A model generated the notes under the pieces. It did no database searches. It was not told the DNA's origin and was given only the letters and a program-made list of their open reading frames with translations. The translations under genes and the position numbers were made by a program. A stretch of 64,000 nt of DNA from Nitrospira sp. (GTDB taxonomy: Bacteria; Nitrospirota; Nitrospiria; Nitrospirales; Nitrospiraceae): the NCBI GenBank assembly GCA_024998595.1, contig JACOEK010000004.1, positions 62,001 to 126,000 of the forward strand, in the 5' to 3' direction. Every line of letters starts with the position of its first letter. Within the stretch, counting starts at the first letter, position 1. Shown one piece after another: positions 29,173 to 36,922 of this stretch.

Positions 29173-30312
29173 ATGATTGATCCTCGGGAATTTGTCGAAT
29201 ACCTCCAGGCAAACAGTGTTGAATTCTTTGCGGGAGTGCCTGATTCGCTGCTCAAGGAATTGTGCGCTTGCTTGGAGCAGGTGCCTGAGGCCGGCCAGCA
29301 TATCATCAGCGCCAATGAGGGCGGCGCCGTAGCGCTTGCGCTGGGTTACCATCTCGCGACACGAAAAATACCATTGGTATATTTGCAAAATTCCGGGCTA
29401 GGGAACATCATCAACCCGCTATTATCCCTGGCTGATGCGGAGGTGTACTCCATCCCTCTCTTGCTTGTCATTGGTTGGCGAGGCGAGCCGGGTGTACATG
29501 ATGAGCCCCAACATAAAAAGCAGGGGCGTGTCATGCTTTCTATGTTGGAAGCCATGGAGATCCCGTATTCCATTTTAGGCCCGGAAATGAATGATGCCGG
29601 GGGCTCGGTAAGTGAGGCACTGGCCTATGTCCGAAAAAACAACGCTCCGTTTGCGCTCCTCGTAAAAAAGGGGACGTTCAGCACCTTTACCGGCCACAAG
29701 AAGAAAGCGGCCGCGTTTGAATTGACTCGAGAAGCGGCGATTCAGCAGGTTCTGGGATTTTTGGATGAGCGTGATGTGGTCGTTTCCACAACCGGCATGG
29801 CCTCTCGCGAAGTATATGAGTACAGGGAGAGGAAAGGCGAAAGCCACGAGCGGGATTTTTTAACGGTTGGCGGAATGGGGCATGCTTCTCAGATCGCCTT
29901 GGGCGTTGCCCTTCAGCGACCGGACCGTTCCGTCTATTGTCTGGATGGAGATGGCGCTCTTCTCATGCACCTGGGGGCCCTCCCTATTACGGGAGTGAAG
30001 AAGGCAGGAAACTTTAAACACATTGTTTTGAATAATGGGGCGCACGATTCTGTCGGTGGGCAGCCGACAGTGGGGCTCACTACCGATATTCTTGGGATCG
30101 CCCGCGCCTGCTCCTATCAGGTGGTAATGCAAGCACAAACCTCGCAGGAACTGGAATCCTGTCTCCAGGAGGTAAAGCGATCGAAAGGTCCATGCCTATT
30201 GGAGATTTTGATACGCTGTGGGGCCAGAAAAGATTTGGGGCGCCCTGCCAGTACTCCAGTTGAGAATAAGCACGCTTTCATGGATTTTATTCAGGGCAGG
30301 GCTAATGTCTGA
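29173..30312 (+). CDS. ppd: Phosphonopyruvate decarboxylase
   Basis: A 379-residue thiamine diphosphate enzyme that decarboxylates phosphonopyruvate to phosphonoacetaldehyde, the step that makes the PEP mutase reaction irreversible. The TPP-activating Glu is in SANEGGAVALALG (Glu49). The TPP-binding motif runs from G259-D-G261 (LDGDGALLMHLG) to N287-N288 (VLNNGAHDSVGGQPT). Length and the HDSVGGQPT stretch match Ppd rather than sulfopyruvate decarboxylase or acetolactate synthase. It follows pepM by 112 bases. No aminotransferase, dehydrogenase or other aldehyde-using enzyme of the usual third step lies next to it. Confidence 0.93.
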   Translation: MIDPREFVEYLQANSVEFFAGVPDSLLKELCACLEQVPEAGQHIISANEGGAVALALGYHLATRKIPLVYLQNSGLGNIINPLLSLADAEVYSIPLLLVIGWRGEPGVHDEPQHKKQGRVMLSMLEAMEIPYSILGPEMNDAGGSVSEALAYVRKNNAPFALLVKKGTFSTFTGHKKKAAAFELTREAAIQQVLGFLDERDVVVSTTGMASREVYEYRERKGESHERDFLTVGGMGHASQIALGVALQRPDRSVYCLDGDGALLMHLGALPITGVKKAGNFKHIVLNNGAHDSVGGQPTVGLTTDILGIARACSYQVVMQAQTSQELESCLQEVKRSKGPCLLEILIRCGARKDLGRPASTPVENKHAFMDFIQGRANV

Positions 30313-30341
30313 AATCGGGCGAGCCAGTCAGTAGTGGGGCG

Positions 30342-30377
30342 CGGTTCCCATCTTTCATGAAGGATTTTTGCGAACCG
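30342..30377 (+). terminator. Probable terminator after ppd
   Basis: Thirty bases after the ppd stop, CGGTTC (30342-30347) pairs with GAACCG (30372-30377); inside it ATCTT-TCATGA-AGGAT forms a second stem directly followed by TTTTT (30365-30369). The inner stem plus T-run looks like an intrinsic terminator for ppd and protects against transcription into the convergent luxR gene. The inner stem has one G-T pair. Confidence 0.45.
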
Positions 30378-30512
30378 ATTGCACCGCGTGGTCGGGACAT
30401 TTCCTGCTCAATGTTCAAGCGTGGGTGCTCATGTCTCGAATGTTGACACGAACAATGTCGGAAGGATTTGATCGGAAATTGATGACCCAATGAAGTGATG
30501 AGGTCTCCAGGA

Positions 30513-31124
30513 CTACGACTTGAAGATCTGAACGAGAACCCCTGTCCTGGTCGTAGAGTTTGTTTTTCTCATGATGTGTTTGATGTGTTCTTTGACGGTC
30601 TGCTCGGTAATCTTCAGCGCATTCGCTATTTCCTTATTCGTCCAACCCTTAGCAAGGTTTTCAACCACCGATTGCTCTCTATTTGTCAGCTGAAATCGTT
30701 CCTTGGCTTGATCCGTGTTAAGCTGCTGCCGGCGACCCAACTCTTCCAGTGTGACTACAAGGCGTGCGTATTGAATACCGCCTCGGTCCGGAAGTCCAAA
30801 ACCTCGAAGAAGCACAGGCTGGTTTGGGTTTCCCGCGATTTTTTTGACCTCAAATTGCTCCCAGTCCTTTGCCTCCGTGCGAACCTGGAGTGCTTTCAGG
30901 ATTTCGGTGCAGAGCTCAGTAAGCGCTGAGGGGAGCACTCCTTGAGCCGCTTTCGCTGGAGCACCACCGTTTTCGGCCATATTGATGAGCTTAGACAGTT
31001 CAGCCGCTTGTCGGTTCATATGCAGAAGCTGCATGGACGAGGATAGAACGACAATTCCTGCGCCACAGCGCTGGTCGGCCAAGTTGTCCGCGGTTTCCTG
31101 CGAGGTTATAGCGATTTGAGCCAC
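30513..31124 (-). CDS. LuxR-family transcriptional regulator
   Basis: A 203-residue regulator. The C-terminal third (about 145-200) is a GerE/LuxR winged helix-turn-helix: LTNREQSVVENLAKGWTNKE (146-165), then IANALKITEQTVKEHI and RKTNSTTRTGVLVQ. The N-terminal part (about 15-130) looks like a small PAS-type sensor (GAGIVVLSSSMQLLHMNRQAAEL), without an autoinducer-binding domain or receiver aspartate that I can recognise. It is convergent with ppd and divergent from the polysaccharide export operon 472 bases away, so it is a good candidate to control one or both. Ligand unknown. Confidence 0.88.
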   Translation of the reverse strand: MAQIAITSQETADNLADQRCGAGIVVLSSSMQLLHMNRQAAELSKLINMAENGGAPAKAAQGVLPSALTELCTEILKALQVRTEAKDWEQFEVKKIAGNPNQPVLLRGFGLPDRGGIQYARLVVTLEELGRRQQLNTDQAKERFQLTNREQSVVENLAKGWTNKEIANALKITEQTVKEHIKHIMRKTNSTTRTGVLVQIFKS

Positions 31125-31596
31125 GGCGATACTCCGTAAGATGCTGAATGTTTCTCGACAACTGGTCGATTTCTGATACCTTAAAGTATGTGAGCGTTAC
31201 TAGTAATGCTACATAATACTTTCGAGGTAGTCAAATTATACCTTTGAGGGGGCGGTCAGTACATCATTGGTATTGTCGAGTGGGACTATTGATTCTATAC
31301 TTCAAAACGGTAGCGAACTGCTTTAGTATAAGAATAAATTTCAAATCGCTGACAGCTGTCCACTCCTCGCAGTTGATCGTTTTAAAAAGGCACTCGTTCC
31401 TAATAAACCGTGAGCCGCCAGGTTTCTTGCTAATTAAACAATGAGTTAAGGATTTTTTTCGGCGTCCACATGGGCATGTTTGTGTCATCGACGGTTGCAA
31501 GTCTTCTCATGAAATCTGATCGATAAGTCTCACGTTAGGGTATTGCCTTAAGATTGCTGCAAATGGCCAATTCGAATTTCTTCAGGAGAATAAGTC
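31125..31596. promoter_or_regulatory. Divergent promoter region between luxR and the export operon
   Basis: A 472-base AT-rich stretch without genes. Near the luxR end are two adjacent near-perfect palindromes: ATACCTTAAAGTAT (31176-31189, one mismatch pair) and AGCGTTACTAGTAATGCT (31193-31210, one mismatch pair). At the other end TTGCCT-N5-TTGCT (31543-31558) has sigma-54 spacing but lacks the -24 GG. A clear AGGAG at 31583-31587 serves the first export gene. The rest shows nothing I can name. Confidence 0.55.
31193..31210. promoter_or_regulatory. Candidate operator palindrome upstream of luxR
   Basis: AGCGTTACTAGTAATGCT is an 18-base inverted repeat symmetrical about CTAG, broken only at the fourth base pair. 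It lies 69 bases upstream of the luxR start. The size and symmetry match sites bound by dimeric LuxR-type proteins, so autoregulation or control of the divergent operon is plausible. No second exact copy was seen in the window. Confidence 0.45.
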
Positions 31597-32295
31597 ATGA
31601 AAGTTAATTTCGTCTTTGGCGTCATGATCCTTGCTGGAAGTTGTGTCAATCTGGCGTTTGCCGGCCCATTTGACCAGGTGCCTAAAATTAGTCTGGTTGC
31701 AGGTTCTTCTGCAGCAACACCCCCTTCAGGTGCGCGCCACGGAGATGGGGCAGAGAAGTCCTCTCTGACCGTGACGCCGGATTACATTATGGGCCCGGAA
31801 GATGTTCTGGAAATTACCGTGTGGAAAAATGCGGATCTTTCGAAGCAGGTCCAGGTTCGGCCTGACGGAAGAATTTCCCTCCCCTTAATTGGTGACGTTT
31901 CTGCGGTGGGACGTACCGCTGCACAGCTAACGGAAGAAATCTCTGCACGCTTGAAGTCATATATGGAAAACCCAACGGTCTCAATCCTGGTTCGTGAAGT
32001 GAACAGCTATCAGATTTATGTTCTGGGAGAGGTGAATGCTCCAGGGAAGTATCCGTTGAAAAGTAAGACCACATTGCTGCAAGCCATAACTATTGCTCAT
32101 GGTTTTACCCAAGTGGCCGCCCGTAACAAGATCGTAGTCTTTCGATTTGGAAAAGATGGCGAGGGGTTGAACAAAATTAAGGCCAGTTATGATGACATCG
32201 TGCTCAGGGATGGGTCGGATCAAAATATCGAACTCAAACCGGGGGATCAGATTGTTGTACCCTCGGAAACTATGGTCGTATTGCCATCCAGGTGA
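31597..32295 (+). CDS. Polysaccharide export protein (Wza-like, SLBB domain)
   Basis: A 232-residue exported protein with a signal peptide (hydrophobic up to AFA at about residue 22, then GPFDQ) and no lipobox Cys. The Poly_export domain begins at about residue 60 with MGPEDVLEITVWKN and contains VRPDGRISLPLIGDV; the SLBB domain follows from about 130 with YQIYVLGEVNAPGKYPLKS. Family members form or feed the outer-membrane channel for capsule or exopolysaccharide. It is first in the assembly operon and followed by a closely related paralogue. It is shorter than E. coli Wza and lacks the C-terminal membrane helix, so the outer-membrane pore may be formed by the barrel protein two genes on. Confidence 0.9.
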   Translation: MKVNFVFGVMILAGSCVNLAFAGPFDQVPKISLVAGSSAATPPSGARHGDGAEKSSLTVTPDYIMGPEDVLEITVWKNADLSKQVQVRPDGRISLPLIGDVSAVGRTAAQLTEEISARLKSYMENPTVSILVREVNSYQIYVLGEVNAPGKYPLKSKTTLLQAITIAHGFTQVAARNKIVVFRFGKDGEGLNKIKASYDDIVLRDGSDQNIELKPGDQIVVPSETMVVLPSR

Positions 32296-32356
32296 TTGTT
32301 GTTAGTTGGGTTGTAGCGACGACATGTCGTACCGACGAGCCAAAGGAGTGAAGGAA

Positions 32357-32980
32357 GTGAAAACTTTCGGTTGCAGATGGTTGCGGGGGGGGGTATGTAT
32401 TGTTTTTAGTGCGATCCTCGCCCTCCCTGGATGCTGGATAGGTAATGAACAAATAGATTTTAACGTTACCTATATCCCGCCGAATGAGTTTTTGTTAGGC
32501 CCTGAAGATGTTCTTGTAGTAAATGTGTGGAGAAATCAGGAGCTTTCTCGAGAAGTCATTATTCGGCCTGACGGGAAGATTTCCATGCCCTTGATTGGAG
32601 ACGTTCAGGCGGCTGGAATGACATCGAACGTCTTGGCAAAGCGAATTGCTGATGGACTGGCGGAGTTCATGTCAAATCCAACAGTCTCAGTCCAAGTCAA
32701 AGAGGTTAACAGTTACTACGTATATGTGCTTGGAGAGGTCTCGAAGCCAGGTAAGGTTCCTCTAAAATCATATGCTACAGTTTTGCAAGGCATATCATTG
32801 GCTGGAGGCTTTACGACGTTTGCCTCGAGAAATAAGATCCATGTATTGCGAGTCGTTCCAAATGGTCAAGGTCAACCAAAGCAGGTTCAGATCCCGGTTC
32901 CATATGAAGACATTCTGCAAGGCAAGAATTCGGAGGGAAATTTTTTCCTCAAGGCTGGTGATGTCATTGTTGTGCCGTGA
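32357..32980 (+). CDS. Second polysaccharide export lipoprotein (SLBB domain)
   Basis: A 207-residue paralogue of the preceding protein. I take GTG 32357, with AAAGGAG at 32342-32348; ATG 32324 and GTG 32348 are in-frame options. The signal peptide ends in LALPGC (Cys about 26), so unlike its neighbour this copy is a lipoprotein. It has the same blocks in the same order: LGPEDVLVVNVWRN, IRPDGKISMPLIGDV, NPTVSVQVKEVNSYYVYVLGEVSKPGK and ASRNKIHVLR. The two copies probably arose by tandem duplication and may form a mixed or stacked export complex. The end overlaps the start of the barrel gene by 20 bases. Confidence 0.88.
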   Translation: MKTFGCRWLRGGVCIVFSAILALPGCWIGNEQIDFNVTYIPPNEFLLGPEDVLVVNVWRNQELSREVIIRPDGKISMPLIGDVQAAGMTSNVLAKRIADGLAEFMSNPTVSVQVKEVNSYYVYVLGEVSKPGKVPLKSYATVLQGISLAGGFTTFASRNKIHVLRVVPNGQGQPKQVQIPVPYEDILQGKNSEGNFFLKAGDVIVVP

Positions 32981-34571
32981 TCAGTTTCTGAGGATGTGTA
33001 AATTAGCTTTGATGAGTGTGGCACTGGTTCTTGTGTCGTGTTGGTGCGTGTCCGAATCTGCTGCTCAACAAATACGTGTCGTGCCGTCAATTTCTGTCCT
33101 CGAGCAGTACGACAGCAATGTGTTTTTTACTCCGAAATCTCAGTTAGCGGCGGGGACGAAAGCCGATGATCTCATTACGACGTTCACGCCTCAGCTGAAC
33201 TTTATGCAGAATAATAACCTCGTAAAAACGAATCTTTCACTGGGCGCAATTGTTCAGAAGTTTGCCCATAATTCCGAGCTGGATAACGTGGGGTTCAACG
33301 CATCGGGTGGAGTGGATCTCTCTCAGGCCGTGAACAGAGTTTTGCCGAGGATGAAAGCGTTTCGCGTGTTTGGAACATACCAGTATAGCCCTTCTGCTCC
33401 AGCCTTTGGCGCTGGCGGTCTAGGGGGAGGATTCGGAGTTGGAGGTGGTGGAGGGTTCGGGACGGGTGGGGTTGGAATTTCCGGACCCGTGGACTCTGGA
33501 CTTCTTACCCAACGCATTCGAACCACCATGTATAGTGCTGGTCTTGCAGATGCATATTCCCTTTCCCCCACTACGGACTTCCAGACCACATACACCTATT
33601 CCCAGTTGAGTTTTGGTGGTTCGTTTACTCCGACTTCCGCGACGGCAGGTCCAGCAGCACAAACGGTATTTGACACAACTACACATTCCATTACAGCTGG
33701 CCCGTCATCAAGGATCACCGCCATCGACACGTTGACGGTTAAGTATATGTTTACCCAAACTTCGCAGGCTCAATTTGGCGATTATACGATGCATGGCGGA
33801 AATGTTGGATGGGGACGCGTCTGGACAAAAGAATTAAGTTCTTCACTCAATGGTGGACTCACGCTTATTGAGCCAATTCCAGACTCTTCCGCTGCTGGCG
33901 GGCAGCGACGAGTTCCGGCCACTATGTTTCCCACTGGAGGGTTTAGTTTGACGTATGCTTCAGGTTCGTCATTTCTCCGAAAGTTGGGCAGCGATATACA
34001 AGAGATGACGGGAACCGGTGGATCCCCTTCTATGGGTGGAAACTTCCTTCCCCTTCTCTCTGGAATGAACATGCCGGGAGGTATTGCGTCTCCTGGATCC
34101 TATCGAATAACGCTTCTATATAATTTAGGTGTGTTCCCCAGCTTCGTTCAATCAGCGGGCCCGATCTATACGCATACTGTTTCCTTGGCCAGTGCAGCAG
34201 GAATCACTGACAAACTGACGGCTCAAGCACTTTTCAATGTTGCGCGAAGCAGTTTTACCTCCGAGTCAATTGGCACTACTTTTACGACCTACGGTACGAC
34301 GGTATCTCTAAATTATCTTATTACCCCCACATTTACCGCGAGACTTAGCCATCAATGGCTGATGTTCGACAATCAAACTAGCGGTCTTAGTGCAGGGGAT
34401 TTAGGATTCTCCAAACATGTTATTCTTTTGGGATTTACATACGCCTACGCGCCGCGTGGTGATTTCTTCCGTTCCGGTGCCTTTTGGGAAGGTGCTTCTG
34501 GTACGTCGTCATCGTCTGTGGATGCAGGAGCTGGCAAGTCCGGATCAGGAGGGGTAGATACAAAGAAATGA
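32961..34571 (+). CDS. Outer-membrane beta-barrel protein of the exopolysaccharide locus
   Basis: About 536 residues from ATG 32961, which has AAGG six bases before it; ATG 32994 is the alternative. A signal peptide ends near AAQQ (residues 34-37). The mature protein starts with VVPSISVLEQYDSNVFFTP, as in outer-membrane proteins of XrtA/PEP-CTERM exopolysaccharide loci, and goes on as alternating beta-strands with aromatic ends (YMFTQTSQAQFGDYT, FTARLSHQWLMF, ILLGFTYAYAP). A run of Gly with few other residues occupies about 150-171 and may be a flexible surface loop. Likely the outer-membrane port for the glycan. The TGA overlaps the kinase ATG by four bases. Confidence 0.78.
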   Translation: MSLLCRDQFLRMCKLALMSVALVLVSCWCVSESAAQQIRVVPSISVLEQYDSNVFFTPKSQLAAGTKADDLITTFTPQLNFMQNNNLVKTNLSLGAIVQKFAHNSELDNVGFNASGGVDLSQAVNRVLPRMKAFRVFGTYQYSPSAPAFGAGGLGGGFGVGGGGGFGTGGVGISGPVDSGLLTQRIRTTMYSAGLADAYSLSPTTDFQTTYTYSQLSFGGSFTPTSATAGPAAQTVFDTTTHSITAGPSSRITAIDTLTVKYMFTQTSQAQFGDYTMHGGNVGWGRVWTKELSSSLNGGLTLIEPIPDSSAAGGQRRVPATMFPTGGFSLTYASGSSFLRKLGSDIQEMTGTGGSPSMGGNFLPLLSGMNMPGGIASPGSYRITLLYNLGVFPSFVQSAGPIYTHTVSLASAAGITDKLTAQALFNVARSSFTSESIGTTFTTYGTTVSLNYLITPTFTARLSHQWLMFDNQTSGLSAGDLGFSKHVILLGFTYAYAPRGDFFRSGAFWEGASGTSSSSVDAGAGKSGSGGVDTKK

Positions 34572-36922
34572 ACACGCGCACTTTGTCTCCAGAAGATTAT
34601 TGGCGAGCGGTTGTCAGTCGAAAGTGGCTGGTAATTTCCGCAATTCTGGTATCGCTAAGCATTGCCGGCGCGGTTTGTGCGCTCATGCCAAAGATGTATC
34701 AATCAGCAACAAAGATGTGGTTTGAAGGTGCGAAGATCGAAGAGTCAATAGTGAGTGGGCCCAATCCTGCGGGGATGGGGTATGCTCCCACTCTCGATGA
34801 CCGCGTCATGGAAGTGCGGCAGTTTGTGATGGGGCGAAAGACGCTCGGACAAATTGCGGGAGAGTTTGGCCTATTTGGGTATGAAAAAGATCGACCTGAC
34901 GGTGTAGATTCAGAAAATGCGGTTCGAGCGATGCGCGGATCTATCAAAGTTGAACCTACTAAGGACAAACTATTCATCACTCTATCATTCTCCAACGAAG
35001 ATCCGATTATTGCTAGGGATGTTACTTCACGACTCAGCGACCTTTTCATCGAGGAAACGCTCAAGGACCGGGAACGAGGGGTGGAGGCGGCCGAGGATTT
35101 TCTCGGGCTTGAATTGAAGCATGCCAAGTCCGAGCTTGAAGCGAAGGAAAAGATTATTTCAGAGTTCAAACAACTGCATCTCGGTGAGCTTCCTCAGCAG
35201 ATAGATGCCAACCTTCGCAAACTGGATCGCCTGCAGGAAGATATGCGGTCGCAAAGTGAGCAGTCCCAGAGCTTGTCCAGTCGCTTAATTCAGATTGATA
35301 AATCTATCAAAGATTATGAGGAGACTGGAGAAATAGGTAGTGATTCTCCCATAGGAGGCGCAAGCAAGCGGAATAAAGATCCGCGGTTGGGCAGAATCAA
35401 GGAATTGGAGCGGCGCCTCGTTGAGCTCTCGTCTATGTATAAGGAGACGTATCCTGACCTGGTACAAGTCAAGGAGGAAATCAGGAAGCTCAAGGAAATG
35501 ACGTCAGCTCAATATCGTGACCTGTTGCCCGAGAGTGACGAAGCGGATGAGCCAATCGCGAATAAGAAATCCAAGCGAAAGGCGATTGATCCGTACCATG
35601 CCGAACTCTTGAAACAGAGAGAGGATATCGTACTTGAATTGGATGCCCTCAAGCGTCGCCAAGCACATATTTCAAGTGAAATTTCTCAATATGAGCGAAG
35701 AGTCGAGCATACTCCTGAGCGGGAGCAGAGGCTGAAGACGCTTGAGCGAGATTATGAAAACCTTCAGAAAAATTATCAGTCGCTCTTAGATAAAAAACTC
35801 AGTGCCGGCATGCAGAAGAGCTTAGCGCAGGGACGTAAGGGGGCTAAGTTTAGCATCGTGGATCCAGCCTACACCCCCGTTGTTCCCGTTGTTCCCAATA
35901 TTCCAATCATTATGGCCGCTGGACTGGTCTTGGGCTGTGCCTTAGGTTTCGGAGGTGCGGTGGGCTTAGAACTCATGGGACGAGGATTCCGATCTGCTGA
36001 GGAGGTTGAGGTTACCTTGGGCTTGCCGGTAATTGCGTCTATCCCTCTCTATGAAAGCGCCTTTGGGGGATCAATGCAAACTGTTCGAGCACTCTCTGGA
36101 AAAAATCGCGCCTCTGCATTGTTGCTCCCAGGCAGTGCTCAGAAAGGCGACGACAATATTCCTGTGGCGGGTAGCCTCACGGCTACAACGGGTAGAGGCA
36201 GGGGCCAAAATGGGCAATTACATAGTCCAACTCCAGGGTTGGAGTTAGTATCGATGTGGCGTCCACTTTCATTCGTGGCTGAGCAGTATCGAGTCGCGGC
36301 AACCCGTCTCGAGCTAATGACTGGAGATCGAAAAAGCACTGCCATTGTGGTCACGAGTGCAGTAATGGGGGAGGGAAAGTCCTCCACAGCGCTTAATTTG
36401 GGCTATGTCCTGGCCAAAGATCTCGACCGTAGAACCATTGTGATCGATTGTGACCTCAAGCGGCCGATGCAGCATATTTACGCAGGAGTTTGGCAGCATC
36501 CGGGTTTGGTGGAGGTGTTACGTGGCACAAAGGCCGTTGAGGATTGTGTCCAACGACTAGGCGAGACGGGCCCCTGGATTCTCCCCGCGGGAGCGGTTGG
36601 AGATAATCCGCTCGCGCTCTCAAAGATGCACCAGTTGGCTGATTTGATTACTGACCTTAAAGAGCGGTTTGATTATGTAATCATTGACGCACCGCCCGTG
36701 CTGCCGCTTGCAGATATGCAAGTTCTAGCGAGTATGGGCGATCTTCTTGCGTATGTTGTGAAGGCAAGCATGACTGGACGTGATGTGGTACAAAAAGCGC
36801 TAAAGGCCATCGGCGATACAACGAATGTGGGGGTCATATTAAACGGTTTAGATGCCCACACGACTCCCTACTATATGCAACAAGAATATTATCGTGAAGC
36901 CCATCATGAACAGCTCAAGTAA
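34568..36922 (+). CDS. Wzc-type polysaccharide co-polymerase with tyrosine kinase domain
   Basis: A 784-residue inner-membrane protein. An N-terminal Wzz domain has the first membrane helix at about 20-40; a long periplasmic coiled-coil region (about 180-430, with LGRIKELERRLVELSSMYKE) leads to the second helix near 440-465 (IPIIMAAGLVLGCALGFGG). The cytoplasmic BY-kinase domain has Walker A GEGKSS (601-606), Walker A' TIVIDCDLKRP and Walker B DYVIIDAPPVLPLAD. The C-terminus holds a tyrosine group (YYMQQEYY) for autophosphorylation. It controls chain length and export. The ATG overlaps the barrel gene stop; the end overlaps the sugar transferase gene by 17 bases. Confidence 0.92.
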   Translation: MNTRTLSPEDYWRAVVSRKWLVISAILVSLSIAGAVCALMPKMYQSATKMWFEGAKIEESIVSGPNPAGMGYAPTLDDRVMEVRQFVMGRKTLGQIAGEFGLFGYEKDRPDGVDSENAVRAMRGSIKVEPTKDKLFITLSFSNEDPIIARDVTSRLSDLFIEETLKDRERGVEAAEDFLGLELKHAKSELEAKEKIISEFKQLHLGELPQQIDANLRKLDRLQEDMRSQSEQSQSLSSRLIQIDKSIKDYEETGEIGSDSPIGGASKRNKDPRLGRIKELERRLVELSSMYKETYPDLVQVKEEIRKLKEMTSAQYRDLLPESDEADEPIANKKSKRKAIDPYHAELLKQREDIVLELDALKRRQAHISSEISQYERRVEHTPEREQRLKTLERDYENLQKNYQSLLDKKLSAGMQKSLAQGRKGAKFSIVDPAYTPVVPVVPNIPIIMAAGLVLGCALGFGGAVGLELMGRGFRSAEEVEVTLGLPVIASIPLYESAFGGSMQTVRALSGKNRASALLLPGSAQKGDDNIPVAGSLTATTGRGRGQNGQLHSPTPGLELVSMWRPLSFVAEQYRVAATRLELMTGDRKSTAIVVTSAVMGEGKSSTALNLGYVLAKDLDRRTIVIDCDLKRPMQHIYAGVWQHPGLVEVLRGTKAVEDCVQRLGETGPWILPAGAVGDNPLALSKMHQLADLITDLKERFDYVIIDAPPVLPLADMQVLASMGDLLAYVVKASMTGRDVVQKALKAIGDTTNVGVILNGLDAHTTPYYMQQEYYREAHHEQLK

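Noticed and set aside
29173-30312. Sulfopyruvate decarboxylase or acetolactate synthase
   Set aside because: Length, motif spacing and the partner PEP mutase all favour phosphonopyruvate decarboxylase.
31543-31558. TTGCCT-N5-TTGCT as a sigma-54 promoter for the export operon
   Set aside because: Spacing is right, but the essential -24 GG is TG, and no enhancer-binding protein gene is nearby.
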